DNA from: Flavobacterium psychrophilum
Lineage (GTDB): Bacteria; Bacteroidota; Bacteroidia; Flavobacteriales; Flavobacteriaceae
Reading direction: 5' to 3'
Assembly (NCBI GenBank): GCA_945878515.1
Contig: CAMCTL010000047.1
Location: 1-21,157, forward strand
Length of the DNA stretch: 21,157 nt
Of this stretch, positions 1-7,430 are shown piece after piece. A program made the translations under genes and the position numbers. Positions within the stretch are counted from its first letter, which is position 1. Every line of letters starts with the position of its first letter. Under the pieces are notes generated by a model. The model was given only the letters and a program-made list of their open reading frames with translations. It had not been told where the DNA came from and did no database searches.

Positions 1-389
1 AAACCCTCGACGTTTAGCGAAGTTAATTGATTTCGACTACAATCTAAGACTTCAAGATTAGATAAATCAACAAGATTTAAGCTACTCAAAGCACTATATT
101 TACAGTACAATTCTTTCAAGTTTGTAAATTTTTCTATACCTACTAAAGAGGCTATTGTTGATCCGCTGACACTTAAATAACCTACTTGCAATGCTTCAGT
201 TTCTTGAATTTGCTGATCATTATTCGCATCAATTTTAAAATAATTTCCAGCTAAATCTTTTGCATAGGTATACATGCCCCACCCATACAACAACTGTGCC
301 TTAAACTCTGCATCAGGAATGTCAACAATCTGTGCGTTTGCGGTACTAAAAAAGCTAAAAGCTAGTAGTAAAAAGTAGATTTTTTTCAT
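1..389 (-). CDS. Exported leucine-rich-repeat protein, 5' part only
   Basis: The ATG at 389 opens a frame that runs off the left edge, so only about 129 N-terminal residues are visible. It begins with a Sec signal peptide (MKKIYFLLLAFSFFSTANAQ), followed by a motif like IPDAEFKAQLL, an acidic D-N-D patch (KIDANNDQQIQ), and then at least two leucine-rich repeats (FTNLKELYCKYSALSSLNL, then LSNLEVLDCSRNQLTSLNV). This N-terminal layout is common in exported LRR proteins of Flavobacteriaceae, many of which end in a T9SS sorting domain; that end lies outside the window. Such proteins are thought to mediate surface binding, but the ligand here is unknown. The hairpin at 451-480 separates it from the toxin gene upstream. 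Confidence 0.8.
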   Translation of the reverse strand, partial: MKKIYFLLLAFSFFSTANAQIVDIPDAEFKAQLLYGWGMYTYAKDLAGNYFKIDANNDQQIQETEALQVGYLSVSGSTIASLVGIEKFTNLKELYCKYSALSSLNLVDLSNLEVLDCSRNQLTSLNVEG

Positions 390-445
390 TTGGAGAGATT
401 TAAGTGGTAAATATTAGGAATTATGAATTTAAAATTTAAGCAAAC

Positions 446-485
446 TAAAAACACCATTTCGTTATGAATAGAAATGGTGTTTTTA
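446..485 (-). terminator. Rho-independent terminator after the toxin-antitoxin operon
   Basis: A perfect 10-bp stem, ACACCATTTC (451-460) with GAAATGGTGT (471-480), has a 10-nt loop. It is flanked by A5 on the left and T5 on the right, so it could terminate in either direction. On the minus strand it lies just after the toxin stop codon and before the LRR gene. Confidence 0.75.
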
Positions 486-487
486 AT

Positions 488-787
488 TTATCTGTTTTTC
501 CAATTATCTGGATTTCTAGCATCATTGTAAATCGCAGTTACAAAAATTGTATTACTGTCCTTATCGAAAAAATAATGAATTGTATACGGAAAAACTGCAA
601 TAACTGCCAATCGAATCTCATTATATTTAATAGGAAAAGCTAAAGGATAATCGACAATATAATTTACTGTTTTTCTAATTTCAGTAGTAAATTCTTTCCC
701 TAATCCTTTCTTTTTTGAATTATACCACAAAGTTGCTTCTTTAATATCTTGAACAGCGAGTTCAGAAATTATTTTTTTACACTTCAT
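488..787 (-). CDS. RelE/ParE-family toxin of a type II toxin-antitoxin pair
   Basis: This 99-residue protein has the size and pattern of RelE/ParE-superfamily toxins. An N-terminal helical segment (residues about 10-45) contains the W-Y pair of ATLWYNSKKKGLG. It is followed by the strand pattern AFPIKYNEIRLAVIAVFPYTIHYFF and the C-terminal core TIFVTAIYNDARNPDNW. The family either cleaves mRNA on the ribosome (RelE branch) or poisons gyrase (ParE branch). The DARNPDNW ending favours the ParE-like branch, but the target cannot be assigned from sequence. Its ATG overlaps the antitoxin stop (ATGA, 784-787), which points to translational coupling. A terminator follows directly. Confidence 0.85.
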   Translation of the reverse strand: MKCKKIISELAVQDIKEATLWYNSKKKGLGKEFTTEIRKTVNYIVDYPLAFPIKYNEIRLAVIAVFPYTIHYFFDKDSNTIFVTAIYNDARNPDNWKNR

Positions 788-1023
788 AAACCTTTTTCAA
801 TTTCATCCAATGCTTCATCAAAATCTACTGCAGATTCAGGATTCTTCCTGTATAACTCAAGTCTCCTTAAAACTTCCTCTTGTTGCCACTGTGGCACATC
901 GATACTTGTTGCCGATATTGTTGGCAAAATGATAACTTCTACACTACTCGCCGTAAAATCATCTGGCAGTACAACTGTAAATGTATGATTCTTAACTTCT
1001 ATTATTTGTTTTATAGCTTGCAT
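784..1023 (-). CDS. Antitoxin partner of the RelE/ParE-type toxin
   Basis: This 79-residue protein is encoded immediately upstream of the toxin and overlaps it by 4 nt. The N-terminal half is beta-rich (IIEVKNHTFTVVLPDDFTASSVEVIILP). The C-terminal half is acidic and helical (WQQEEVLRRLELYRKNPESAVDFDEALDEIEKGL), a pattern typical of the toxin-wrapping tail of small antitoxins. I see no clear helix-turn-helix or ribbon-helix-helix, so the DNA-binding mode and any autoregulation are uncertain. The assignment rests on operon position, size and the shape of the tail. A good promoter match sits just upstream at 1040-1066. Confidence 0.75.
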   Translation of the reverse strand: MQAIKQIIEVKNHTFTVVLPDDFTASSVEVIILPTISATSIDVPQWQQEEVLRRLELYRKNPESAVDFDEALDEIEKGL

Positions 1024-1039
1024 ATTTTTTGATTTTAAA

Positions 1040-1066
1040 CAAAAGTACTAAAATAAGTATTGTCAA
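1040..1066 (-). promoter_or_regulatory. Candidate promoter of the toxin-antitoxin operon
   Basis: On the minus strand, TACTTTTG (1047 to 1040) matches the Bacteroidota -7 element TAnnTTTG exactly. A TTG (1066 to 1064) lies 16 nt further upstream, as expected for the -33 element. The distance to the antitoxin ATG at 1023 is short and plausible. No transcript evidence is available. Confidence 0.5.
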
Positions 1067-1344
1067 AAACAAAAAAACTCATTGCTTCTAATCTTTCCTT
1101 TTTAAGCCTAGGTTAGGCATTAGAGATTTTTTGATAAATCAAATTTTCTAATTTTTAACAAGAACCTTGCTTTGTTAGAGATTCTAGTCAAAATTGCATT
1201 TTTGCTTCAATTTTTTATCAAAATAATATTTTGAAAATTCAAATTTACTCTGATACTTAATCTGTGTTTAAGCTATTTGATACCCAATGAGAACAAGCAA
1301 ATGAGTCAATTTACAATTACTAAATTGAATTCTTTATGCTTCGC

Positions 1345-1420
1345 TGTGATTTTTTTTTCATTTTGAAAAAAAAATCACAAAAGTTGTGGCAAAACTTTCG
1401 TTTTGAAAAAAAAATCACAA
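1345..1420. repeat. Perfect 15-bp hairpin plus 20-bp direct repeat
   Basis: TGTGATTTTTTTTTC (1345-1359) pairs perfectly with GAAAAAAAAATCACA (1365-1379) across a 5-nt loop. The block TTTTGAAAAAAAAATCACAA occurs twice, at 1361-1380 and 1401-1420, exactly 40 bp apart. Between the copies is a smaller stem, AAAGTT (1380-1385) with AACTTT (1393-1398). The function is unknown. It could be a partial duplication of a hairpin, a terminator-like structure, or a replication-slippage product in an A/T tract. Confidence 0.7.
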
Positions 1421-1520
1421 TAATTGGAAGGTAAGTTTTTTAAAAATTCAATTTCATTATACTTTTTTAGATTTTTAAAATTGCTAAAATCTATAACTTT
1501 TAAACACTATTACGTAATAG

Positions 1521-1548
1521 TTGTTACTTCATAAACTTAATATATTGT
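1521..1548 (+). promoter_or_regulatory. Possible promoter of the GH57 gene
   Basis: A TTG at 1521-1523 is followed after 17 nt by TATATTGT (1541-1548), an imperfect match to TAnnTTTG. It lies about 65 nt upstream of the ATG at 1615. The match is weak and the region AT-rich, so this is only a candidate. Confidence 0.3.
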
Positions 1549-1614
1549 GCGTTCTGTATTTATTGTAAATTTATTTTTTAAAAAATACAAAACCATCAAA
1601 AACCATTTGTGATC

Positions 1615-4428
1615 ATGAAAAAAGTACCATTAATAATCTTCATTTTCTTTTCGCTTTTCTCCGCTCAAGCACAAGTACATACCAGCTATTTATGGCATTT
1701 GCACCAACCTACCTATTGGGGCGATGTTAGTAAAATGAATCCTAATCGGTATCAAATTGTCAAAGAGTCTCAGGATTTAAAATTTTCTGGTGCCAACAAT
1801 GATATTAACGGATTAGCACATCCTACCAACAATCTTCAAGAAATATTTGGTTCTGGAGATAGAGTTGCCGCCTACCAATTTGCGCCTAAAAATGCTATAA
1901 ATTCTATTAGAGATTTGCCCGAATCTGGAGCGCAAATTACTTATGGTGGTTCTTTGTTAGAAAATGTGAATCAATTAGCGCAATACAATCAATGGGGTTA
2001 TTCCAATAGTTGGATTCAGAACATAAAAGATGCAAAATCTTGGAAAACTTCAGGGAATTTCCCAAGAATGGAAATGGTTTCTTTTACAATGCACCACGCA
2101 CTTTCACCATTAATGAGCGATGAAGCCTTGACCAAAGAAATAAAAGCACACCAATATTATTCAAAACAATTATTCGGCTCACATGATACTAAAGGATTTT
2201 GGCCTGCAGAATGTGCTTTTTCTGAAAGAATTATCAAGACTTTGACAGAATGTGGGATAGAATGGTCAGTGATTGCAAACAGTCATTTGGCTCGAACATT
2301 AAATAATTATCCAATAAAAGCAGGTTCTGGAGGTTCGATGTGCGATTATCCAAACAAAGCGGATCGAGTAGAAACCAACGGAACAAATTGGTTTTCAGCG
2401 CAAAAAGATGCACGCGGTGGACAATTTGCCGTTCCTTATTGCTATCTTCCGTATAAATCAAAATACATAGATCCCGAAACGGCTCAAGAATATAAAATTA
2501 CAGTAGTTCCAATGGCTGATTACGAAAGTTATGAAGATGGATATTCCGCCATTGGAACCAACTTAATTGCGCCAATAGCTGCACAAGCACCTACTTCTGT
2601 AAGACCACCATTGGTTTTATTTGCACACGATGGTGACAATGCTTGGGGCGGAGGATCGTCTTATTATAATGAATCGGTAACCGGGTTTTCGCACGCTGCG
2701 GCTTCTAAAGGTTATGTTCCTACTACAATTCCACAATATATAAAAGACCATCCAATTCCTGAAACTGATGTTGTTCACGTTGAAGATGGCGCTTGGGTAA
2801 ATGCTGATGGAGATTTCGGTCATCCACAATTTGCAAATTGGATTTGGCCGTTTTATGATTCAAATTACAAATTCAATCCCACAGGTTGGACCGAGGATAT
2901 GATGAACCAAGCCATTACCACTGCTGGCGAAAATCATGCTATTATGGCGGAACAATTAGAAGGAAATAATCTTCGAATGAGCGAAATTGTAAGTCCAACC
3001 GCTGCTATAAGTCCAGCCGAAAAGGCTTGGCATTTTCTAATGGCAGGTTACGATAGCGGAAATGCTTATTATGGTCTGGCGGAAGATTTAGAAATCAAAA
3101 CGACACTTGCTGTGAATCGTTGTGTGCAGTTTGCAAAACCAACATTGGATGCGAATCCAGGAATCGACAACACAAAACCATCAGTTTTTATTCCGCAACG
3201 TTGGCCTTATAATCCTGGCGAAAAAGGGTATGGCGCACCTTATGGTTACAAAGAATTTCTAAATTCTGCAGATTTTACTGTTTATACTTTTGCTTATGAT
3301 GTCAGTGGTATTCAAAAATCAGAATTAAAATACCGAATCGATTCCGATGGCAAAAATAACATGGGTTCAAATCACAACGAAACGTATGCTGGTGGAAGCG
3401 ACGTAGGAACTTGGGTAACTTTGCCTATGACCGAAAGAATTTTTCCAAAAGGAAATATTACTAGCAATACACAAGCAGATTTATATATGCTACCAACAGT
3501 TATTGCCAATCAATATTACGCTGAAATTGCTGGAATATCTGAAAAACTATTGGATTATTATGTGGAAGTTACCGATAAGAAAGGAAATGTAACCAAATCG
3601 AAAATTCAACACGTTTGGGTGGGAAAAAATTTAGATGTTGCGCCAAAAATTGCTTTCTTACCAGCATCAAACTATTCGGCAACTCCAATCGATGTAATCA
3701 TTACTGCAACAGATTCTAATGATCCAAGCCCGAAAGTTTATTACACTATCGATGGAAGCACTCCAACAACACAATCTCCAAGTTTTGTTTCAACCAGAAC
3801 AATCAATATTGCCACAGCTACAACTTTTAACATTTTAGCAGTTGATGCTGATGGAAACCAAAGTACAGCAACTCAAAAATATTCCATTGGAAACATCAGC
3901 CCGATAACAGTTTATTTTAAACCGCTAACTAATTGGGGAATTCCGAAAATATACTTTTGGTCGGCATTGCCTGCAGGAGCTGTTCCTCCGATTACTTGGG
4001 CACAATCCATTCCAATGACAGCAGATGTTAATGGTTGGTATAAATACACTTTTGCAGGTGTAACTTCAGTAAATGTAATTTTCAGAAACCAAGCGGGCAA
4101 CATTCAAAGTCCAGATTTAACAGGAATTACAGCCGATAAATGGTTTGATTCAAGTTATAACAATGTCACTTTATCCATTTCAGATAAAGAAATTTTGAAC
4201 AATGATTTTATTTTATATCCAAATCCAACGTATGGTACAGTAAAAATCGATTCCAAAGAAAAAGTAATTGAAGCCGGAGTTTTTGACATCAAAGGAACTT
4301 TAGTTTCTTTTCAAAGCATTGGAAATAATCAACAAATTGAATTGGGTAATTTAATTTCAGGCACTTATATACTAAAAATGATAACAGAAGATAGAAAAAC
4401 AATTTCTAAACAGATTATCAAGAAATAA
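1615..4428 (+). CDS. Secreted GH57-type amylase-like enzyme with starch-binding-like module and T9SS tail
   Basis: I place the start at the ATG at 1615, giving 937 residues. A GTG two codons upstream is also in frame, but the ATG begins a clean signal peptide (MKKVPLIIFIFFSLFSAQAQ). The catalytic part shows GH57 hallmarks: WHLHQP near residue 28, GFWPAECAFSERI with candidate nucleophile E199, and AHDGDNAWGG with candidate acidic residues D339 and D341. Downstream come a chitobiase-like segment (YYTIDGSTPTTQSPSF, residues about 674-755), a CBM26-like starch-binding segment (about 764-852, VYFKPLTNWG...IYFW), and a T9SS type A sorting domain (about 862-937, YPNPTYGTVKI...GTYILKM). GH57 enzymes act on alpha-glucans by a retaining mechanism. 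I infer export through T9SS and action on starch or glycogen outside the cell; exact specificity is open. Confidence 0.8.
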   Translation: MKKVPLIIFIFFSLFSAQAQVHTSYLWHLHQPTYWGDVSKMNPNRYQIVKESQDLKFSGANNDINGLAHPTNNLQEIFGSGDRVAAYQFAPKNAINSIRDLPESGAQITYGGSLLENVNQLAQYNQWGYSNSWIQNIKDAKSWKTSGNFPRMEMVSFTMHHALSPLMSDEALTKEIKAHQYYSKQLFGSHDTKGFWPAECAFSERIIKTLTECGIEWSVIANSHLARTLNNYPIKAGSGGSMCDYPNKADRVETNGTNWFSAQKDARGGQFAVPYCYLPYKSKYIDPETAQEYKITVVPMADYESYEDGYSAIGTNLIAPIAAQAPTSVRPPLVLFAHDGDNAWGGGSSYYNESVTGFSHAAASKGYVPTTIPQYIKDHPIPETDVVHVEDGAWVNADGDFGHPQFANWIWPFYDSNYKFNPTGWTEDMMNQAITTAGENHAIMAEQLEGNNLRMSEIVSPTAAISPAEKAWHFLMAGYDSGNAYYGLAEDLEIKTTLAVNRCVQFAKPTLDANPGIDNTKPSVFIPQRWPYNPGEKGYGAPYGYKEFLNSADFTVYTFAYDVSGIQKSELKYRIDSDGKNNMGSNHNETYAGGSDVGTWVTLPMTERIFPKGNITSNTQADLYMLPTVIANQYYAEIAGISEKLLDYYVEVTDKKGNVTKSKIQHVWVGKNLDVAPKIAFLPASNYSATPIDVIITATDSNDPSPKVYYTIDGSTPTTQSPSFVSTRTINIATATTFNILAVDADGNQSTATQKYSIGNISPITVYFKPLTNWGIPKIYFWSALPAGAVPPITWAQSIPMTADVNGWYKYTFAGVTSVNVIFRNQAGNIQSPDLTGITADKWFDSSYNNVTLSISDKEILNNDFILYPNPTYGTVKIDSKEKVIEAGVFDIKGTLVSFQSIGNNQQIELGNLISGTYILKMITEDRKTISKQIIKK

Positions 4429-4440
4429 ATTGAATTCTTA

Positions 4441-4482
4441 AAAATGGAGGCAATCCTATTGTTGTGATTGCCTCCATTTTTA
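4441..4482 (+). terminator. Strong rho-independent terminator after the GH57 gene
   Basis: A perfect 15-bp stem, AAAATGGAGGCAATC (4441-4455) with GATTGCCTCCATTTT (4466-4480), has a 10-nt loop and runs into a T tract. It begins 12 nt after the GH57 stop codon. Confidence 0.9.
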
Positions 4483-4524
4483 TTTATAATAAAGGATAAA
4501 ATCTATTTTGCACAAAAATCTAAT

Positions 4525-4627
4525 TACCATTTAGAAATATAAAATAATCCAATTTTTACCCCCTCTCCTTTGGAGAGGGTTGGGGTGAGGATAACAATAA
4601 AAAACTATTTTGTATTTCTAAATGGTA
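4525..4627. repeat. 103-bp MITE-like inverted-repeat element with internal hairpin
   Basis: The ends are 22-bp inverted repeats: TACCATTTAGAAATATAAAATA (4525-4546, quoted here as two parts: TACCATTTAG, then AAATATAAAATA) and its complement at 4606-4627, matching at 21 of 22 positions. In the centre is a G/C-rich hairpin, CCCTCTCC-TTT-GGAGAGGG (4561-4579), followed by TTGGGGTGAGG. That central sequence resembles an intergenic repeat I recall from many Bacteroidota genomes. No target duplication is evident. It encodes no protein. Confidence 0.7.
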
Positions 4628-4955
4628 TTCCATAAATTCGTTATCAATTGGATAATTTTAATTCCTGCAAGCCCATTGATCAAAAGCAATTTTCTCATTA
4701 TAAATTTCAATTTCTTTTGCATTAGACTACAATAAGGAAACGGCATTTCTATGGCAGATCGAATATAAAATATAATACTATAATTCAATGAGCTTTTTTT
4801 TAGAAGGATAAATGTAAGTTGACAAACGTTAAACACAAAACAAGATAATAAAGTGGCATTTATAAAATTGATTTGTACATTCGTAAAAAATACTAGATTC
4901 ATTTTTTTAAATGGATTTTAGCAGATAAACCCAACAAACTAAACCACTTCAATAA

Positions 4956-6806
4956 ATGAAAAAAATTATCATCCTTCTAAGTTTTATAATTTCAGTAGCT
5001 TCTATTGCTCAGTCATTTAACAATTTTCCTGTCTCTACTCAAAAACCTCCGCTACACGGAAAACATTGGATGGCGATAACAGGCAAACCACTTGCTGCTA
5101 CAGCCGGCGCTATGATTTTTTCTAAAGGTGGCAATGCTATTGATGCGTCTTGTGCTATGCTAGCAGCTACTTGTACCATGTGGGATGTTTTGAGTTGGGG
5201 TGGAGAAACACAAGCGCTTATCTACAATCCGAAAACTAAAAAAGTGATTGCTATAAATGCGTTAGGAGTTGCTCCGACAGGTGCAACACCAAATTATTTC
5301 AAAGACAAAGGAATGAAATACCCACCACAATATGGAGCACTTGCGGCCGTAACACCGGGTACAGCTGGAGGATTAATGACGATGCTTGCAGAATATGGCA
5401 CCATGAGTTTAAAAGAAGTATTAACTCCAGCTATGCAAATGGCAGAAGGATATCCCATAGAAGCTCAAACTGCAAATTCTATCGAACGAGAAAAAGAACG
5501 CATAAAAGCATGGCCTTATTCTAAAAAAGTATTTCTTACTCATTTAGGAGAAACTCGAGAAGCACCTGTAGCTGGGGAAATTTTTGTGCAAACAGATTTA
5601 CTCAAAACGTTGCAAAAACTTGTAGATACTGAGACGCTTGCTTTAAAAAATGGAAAATCTAGAAAAGATGCAATTTACGAAGCGTACAACCGATTTTATA
5701 AAGGTGATATTGCTGCTGAATATGCTCGTAGTTGCCAAGAACAAGGCGGACTGATTACCAAGGAAGATTTAGCACAATGGAAAGTAAAAATAGAAGAACC
5801 TTTATCAACTAATTACAAAGGTATAGAGGTCTATAAACTGCAGCAATGGACTCAAGGCCCTGTGATGTTACAAACTTTAAATATTTTAGAAAACTTCGAT
5901 TTGAAAAGTATGGGCTACAATTCAACTCGATACATTCACACCTTGTATCAATCGATGAATTTAGCGTTTGCTGATAGAGATTTTTATTATGGCGATCCGG
6001 CTTTTGCGCCAGAAGAACCTATGAAAGGATTATTGTCTAAAGACTATGCGAAAGATCGTAGTAAACTAATTGACCCTAACAAAAATAATCCAAAAATTGG
6101 TCCAGGAGATCCATATCCATACCAAGGGGAAATTAATCCTTTTCAAAACACGCTGAAATCTTTTGGAAGTGTTGATTTTGATATAAAGAAACCTTTAACG
6201 GAACAGTATTTTCAAGATTTTACAGCAGGAACAACTTCTATTGAGGCGGCAGACAAAGAAGGTTGGGTTGTTTCGATTACACCAAGTGGTGGTTGGGTCC
6301 CAGCATGTATTGCCGGCACAACAGGCATTGGAATGAGCCAACGCATGCAAAGTTTTGTACTCGATGAAAAAGAAAATCCGTTTAATGTAGTAGCTCCAGG
6401 AAAACGTCCAAGAGTAACTCTAACTCCAACTTTGGCATTAAAGGACGGCAAACCATTTTTGTCTTTTGCCAAACAAGCTGGCGATGAACAAGACCAACTT
6501 CTTATTCAATTTTTCTTAAATATGGTCGAATTTAATATGACTGTTCAAGAAGCTTGCGAAGCACCAAGTTTTATAACTAATCAAATGTATTCCAGTTTTG
6601 GCGATCATGAAAAAGAAAATGGCTCTCTTATTTTGAACAATCAAATGCCAGCTTGGGTGCGTAAGGATTTAGGTCAAATGGGATATCGACTGTCTTTTCG
6701 AGAACGAACAAGTGGGCCAATAAACGCTATTTATTTCGATTGGATTCACGGCAGTTTTTGGGGCGGCTCAAGCAATCACGGAGAAGATTATGGTTTAGGA
6801 TGGTAG
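4956..6806 (+). CDS. Exported gamma-glutamyltransferase-family protein (divergent)
   Basis: This 616-residue protein has a signal peptide (residues 1-19, ending SIAQS), so it acts in the periplasm or is exported. The fold signature is that of gamma-glutamyltransferases, Ntn-hydrolases that self-cleave before a threonine and transfer or hydrolyse gamma-glutamyl groups such as that of glutathione. GKPLAATAGAMIFSKGGNAIDA, TPGTAGGLMTM and GGLITKEDLAQWKVK belong to the large subunit. GTTSIEAADKEGWVVSITPSGG contains the predicted cleavage site before T426. Two conserved places look altered: the usual TTH(Y/F)S at the small-subunit start reads TTSIE, and the usual GSPGG-type oxyanion segment reads AKQAGDEQDQ after PGKRPRVTLTPT. 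The substrate may therefore differ from glutathione. It stands alone and is followed by a terminator. Confidence 0.8.
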   Translation: MKKIIILLSFIISVASIAQSFNNFPVSTQKPPLHGKHWMAITGKPLAATAGAMIFSKGGNAIDASCAMLAATCTMWDVLSWGGETQALIYNPKTKKVIAINALGVAPTGATPNYFKDKGMKYPPQYGALAAVTPGTAGGLMTMLAEYGTMSLKEVLTPAMQMAEGYPIEAQTANSIEREKERIKAWPYSKKVFLTHLGETREAPVAGEIFVQTDLLKTLQKLVDTETLALKNGKSRKDAIYEAYNRFYKGDIAAEYARSCQEQGGLITKEDLAQWKVKIEEPLSTNYKGIEVYKLQQWTQGPVMLQTLNILENFDLKSMGYNSTRYIHTLYQSMNLAFADRDFYYGDPAFAPEEPMKGLLSKDYAKDRSKLIDPNKNNPKIGPGDPYPYQGEINPFQNTLKSFGSVDFDIKKPLTEQYFQDFTAGTTSIEAADKEGWVVSITPSGGWVPACIAGTTGIGMSQRMQSFVLDEKENPFNVVAPGKRPRVTLTPTLALKDGKPFLSFAKQAGDEQDQLLIQFFLNMVEFNMTVQEACEAPSFITNQMYSSFGDHEKENGSLILNNQMPAWVRKDLGQMGYRLSFRERTSGPINAIYFDWIHGSFWGGSSNHGEDYGLGW

Positions 6807-6866
6807 TTATAATGTAGTAATATAGAAGGAAAAATGACCAACTATTTTTGATTGCATTACCTAATT

Positions 6867-6903
6867 AAAAAAGCTGCATTTATAAAAATTGCAGCTTTTT
6901 TTT
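6867..6903 (+). terminator. Rho-independent terminator after the gamma-glutamyltransferase gene
   Basis: A 12-bp stem, AAAAAAGCTGCA (6867-6878) with TGCAGCTTTTTT (6890-6901), has an 11-nt loop and continues into Ts. It lies about 60 nt after the stop codon. Confidence 0.85.
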
Positions 6904-7275
6904 ATAAATTGAAAGTACACGTTGAACCCATTAGTGTTATTTTTTCAAATACTAGGCATTAGGATTTAAACCTAAATTTATTTTTCCCTAATACGTAGTT
7001 TGGGACAGAATGATTCTGCTGCTTGGCTGAATCAATCAGCGGTGCGACTAGTAAATACTGCCATATGAAATTTTTTCTATTACTTGATAATCAAGAATTA
7101 GTATAAAAAGTAATACATTTTCACTTAAAAAGCGATTTACGCTCGAAATTTTTAAGTTATTGCTTATCATTTTAATTTTTATTTGACATTTTAATAAATT
7201 TTCACTTGATTTGTTATTTGATAGATAATTTTATTACATTTATTAATAAAATGGTTTAGCTTTATAACTTTGGTA

Positions 7276-7303
7276 TTGAATAATCAAATTAAAGTAATAT
7301 TTG
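7276..7303 (+). promoter_or_regulatory. Candidate promoter of the glycogen operon
   Basis: A TTG at 7276-7278 and AATATTTG at 7296-7303 (one mismatch to TAnnTTTG) are separated by 17 nt. They lie about 130 nt upstream of the glgC ATG. The exact -7-like TAACTTTG at 7265-7272 is an alternative without a matching upstream TTG. Confidence 0.35.
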
Positions 7304-7430
7304 CAAATTAAGATCTAGTAAAAATTAAAGTAAATCTTACAAATAGTGTAATATAATAAAAGAAATATTGACTACTACGTCCTAGTATCTAATGAAATAA
7401 AAAAAAGCACCTAATAATATCCAACAAAAA

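Larger units (their letters stand above)
1024..1614. other. Intergenic region with a long hairpin and a direct repeat
   Basis: There is no supportable gene here. The stretch is very AT-rich. It contains the toxin-antitoxin promoter candidate near the left end, a small hairpin GCCTA-GGT-TAGGC at 1106-1118, the strong hairpin/direct-repeat block at 1345-1420, and a promoter candidate for the GH57 gene at 1521-1548. Confidence 0.6.
4429..4955. other. Intergenic region: terminator and 103-bp inverted-repeat element
   Basis: The left part holds the GH57 terminator (4441-4482), and 4525-4627 is the inverted-repeat element. The remaining stretch up to the gamma-glutamyltransferase gene at 4956 is AT-rich and must contain that gene's promoter. 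I see no convincing TTG/TAnnTTTG pair and no supportable gene. Confidence 0.6.
6807..7430. other. Intergenic region upstream of the glycogen locus
   Basis: There is no supportable gene. The left part holds the terminator at 6867-6903. A less AT-rich island at about 7001-7045 contains two short perfect hairpins, CAGAAT-G-ATTCTG and GCTGA-ATCAA-TCAGC. The right part is very AT-rich and carries promoter candidates for glgC: an exact TAnnTTTG (TAACTTTG) at 7265-7272 without a good TTG, and a spaced pair at 7276-7303. The long leader leaves room for regulation, but I recognise no riboswitch. Confidence 0.6.

Noticed and set aside
749..988. 79-residue open frame on the plus strand
   Set aside because: It lies antisense within the toxin-antitoxin pair, which has clear family features on the other strand.
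4618..4902. 94-residue open frame on the minus strand
   Set aside because: Its composition is AT-driven with no domain or credible ribosome site. It runs through the right arm of the inverted-repeat element and the probable promoter region of the gamma-glutamyltransferase gene.
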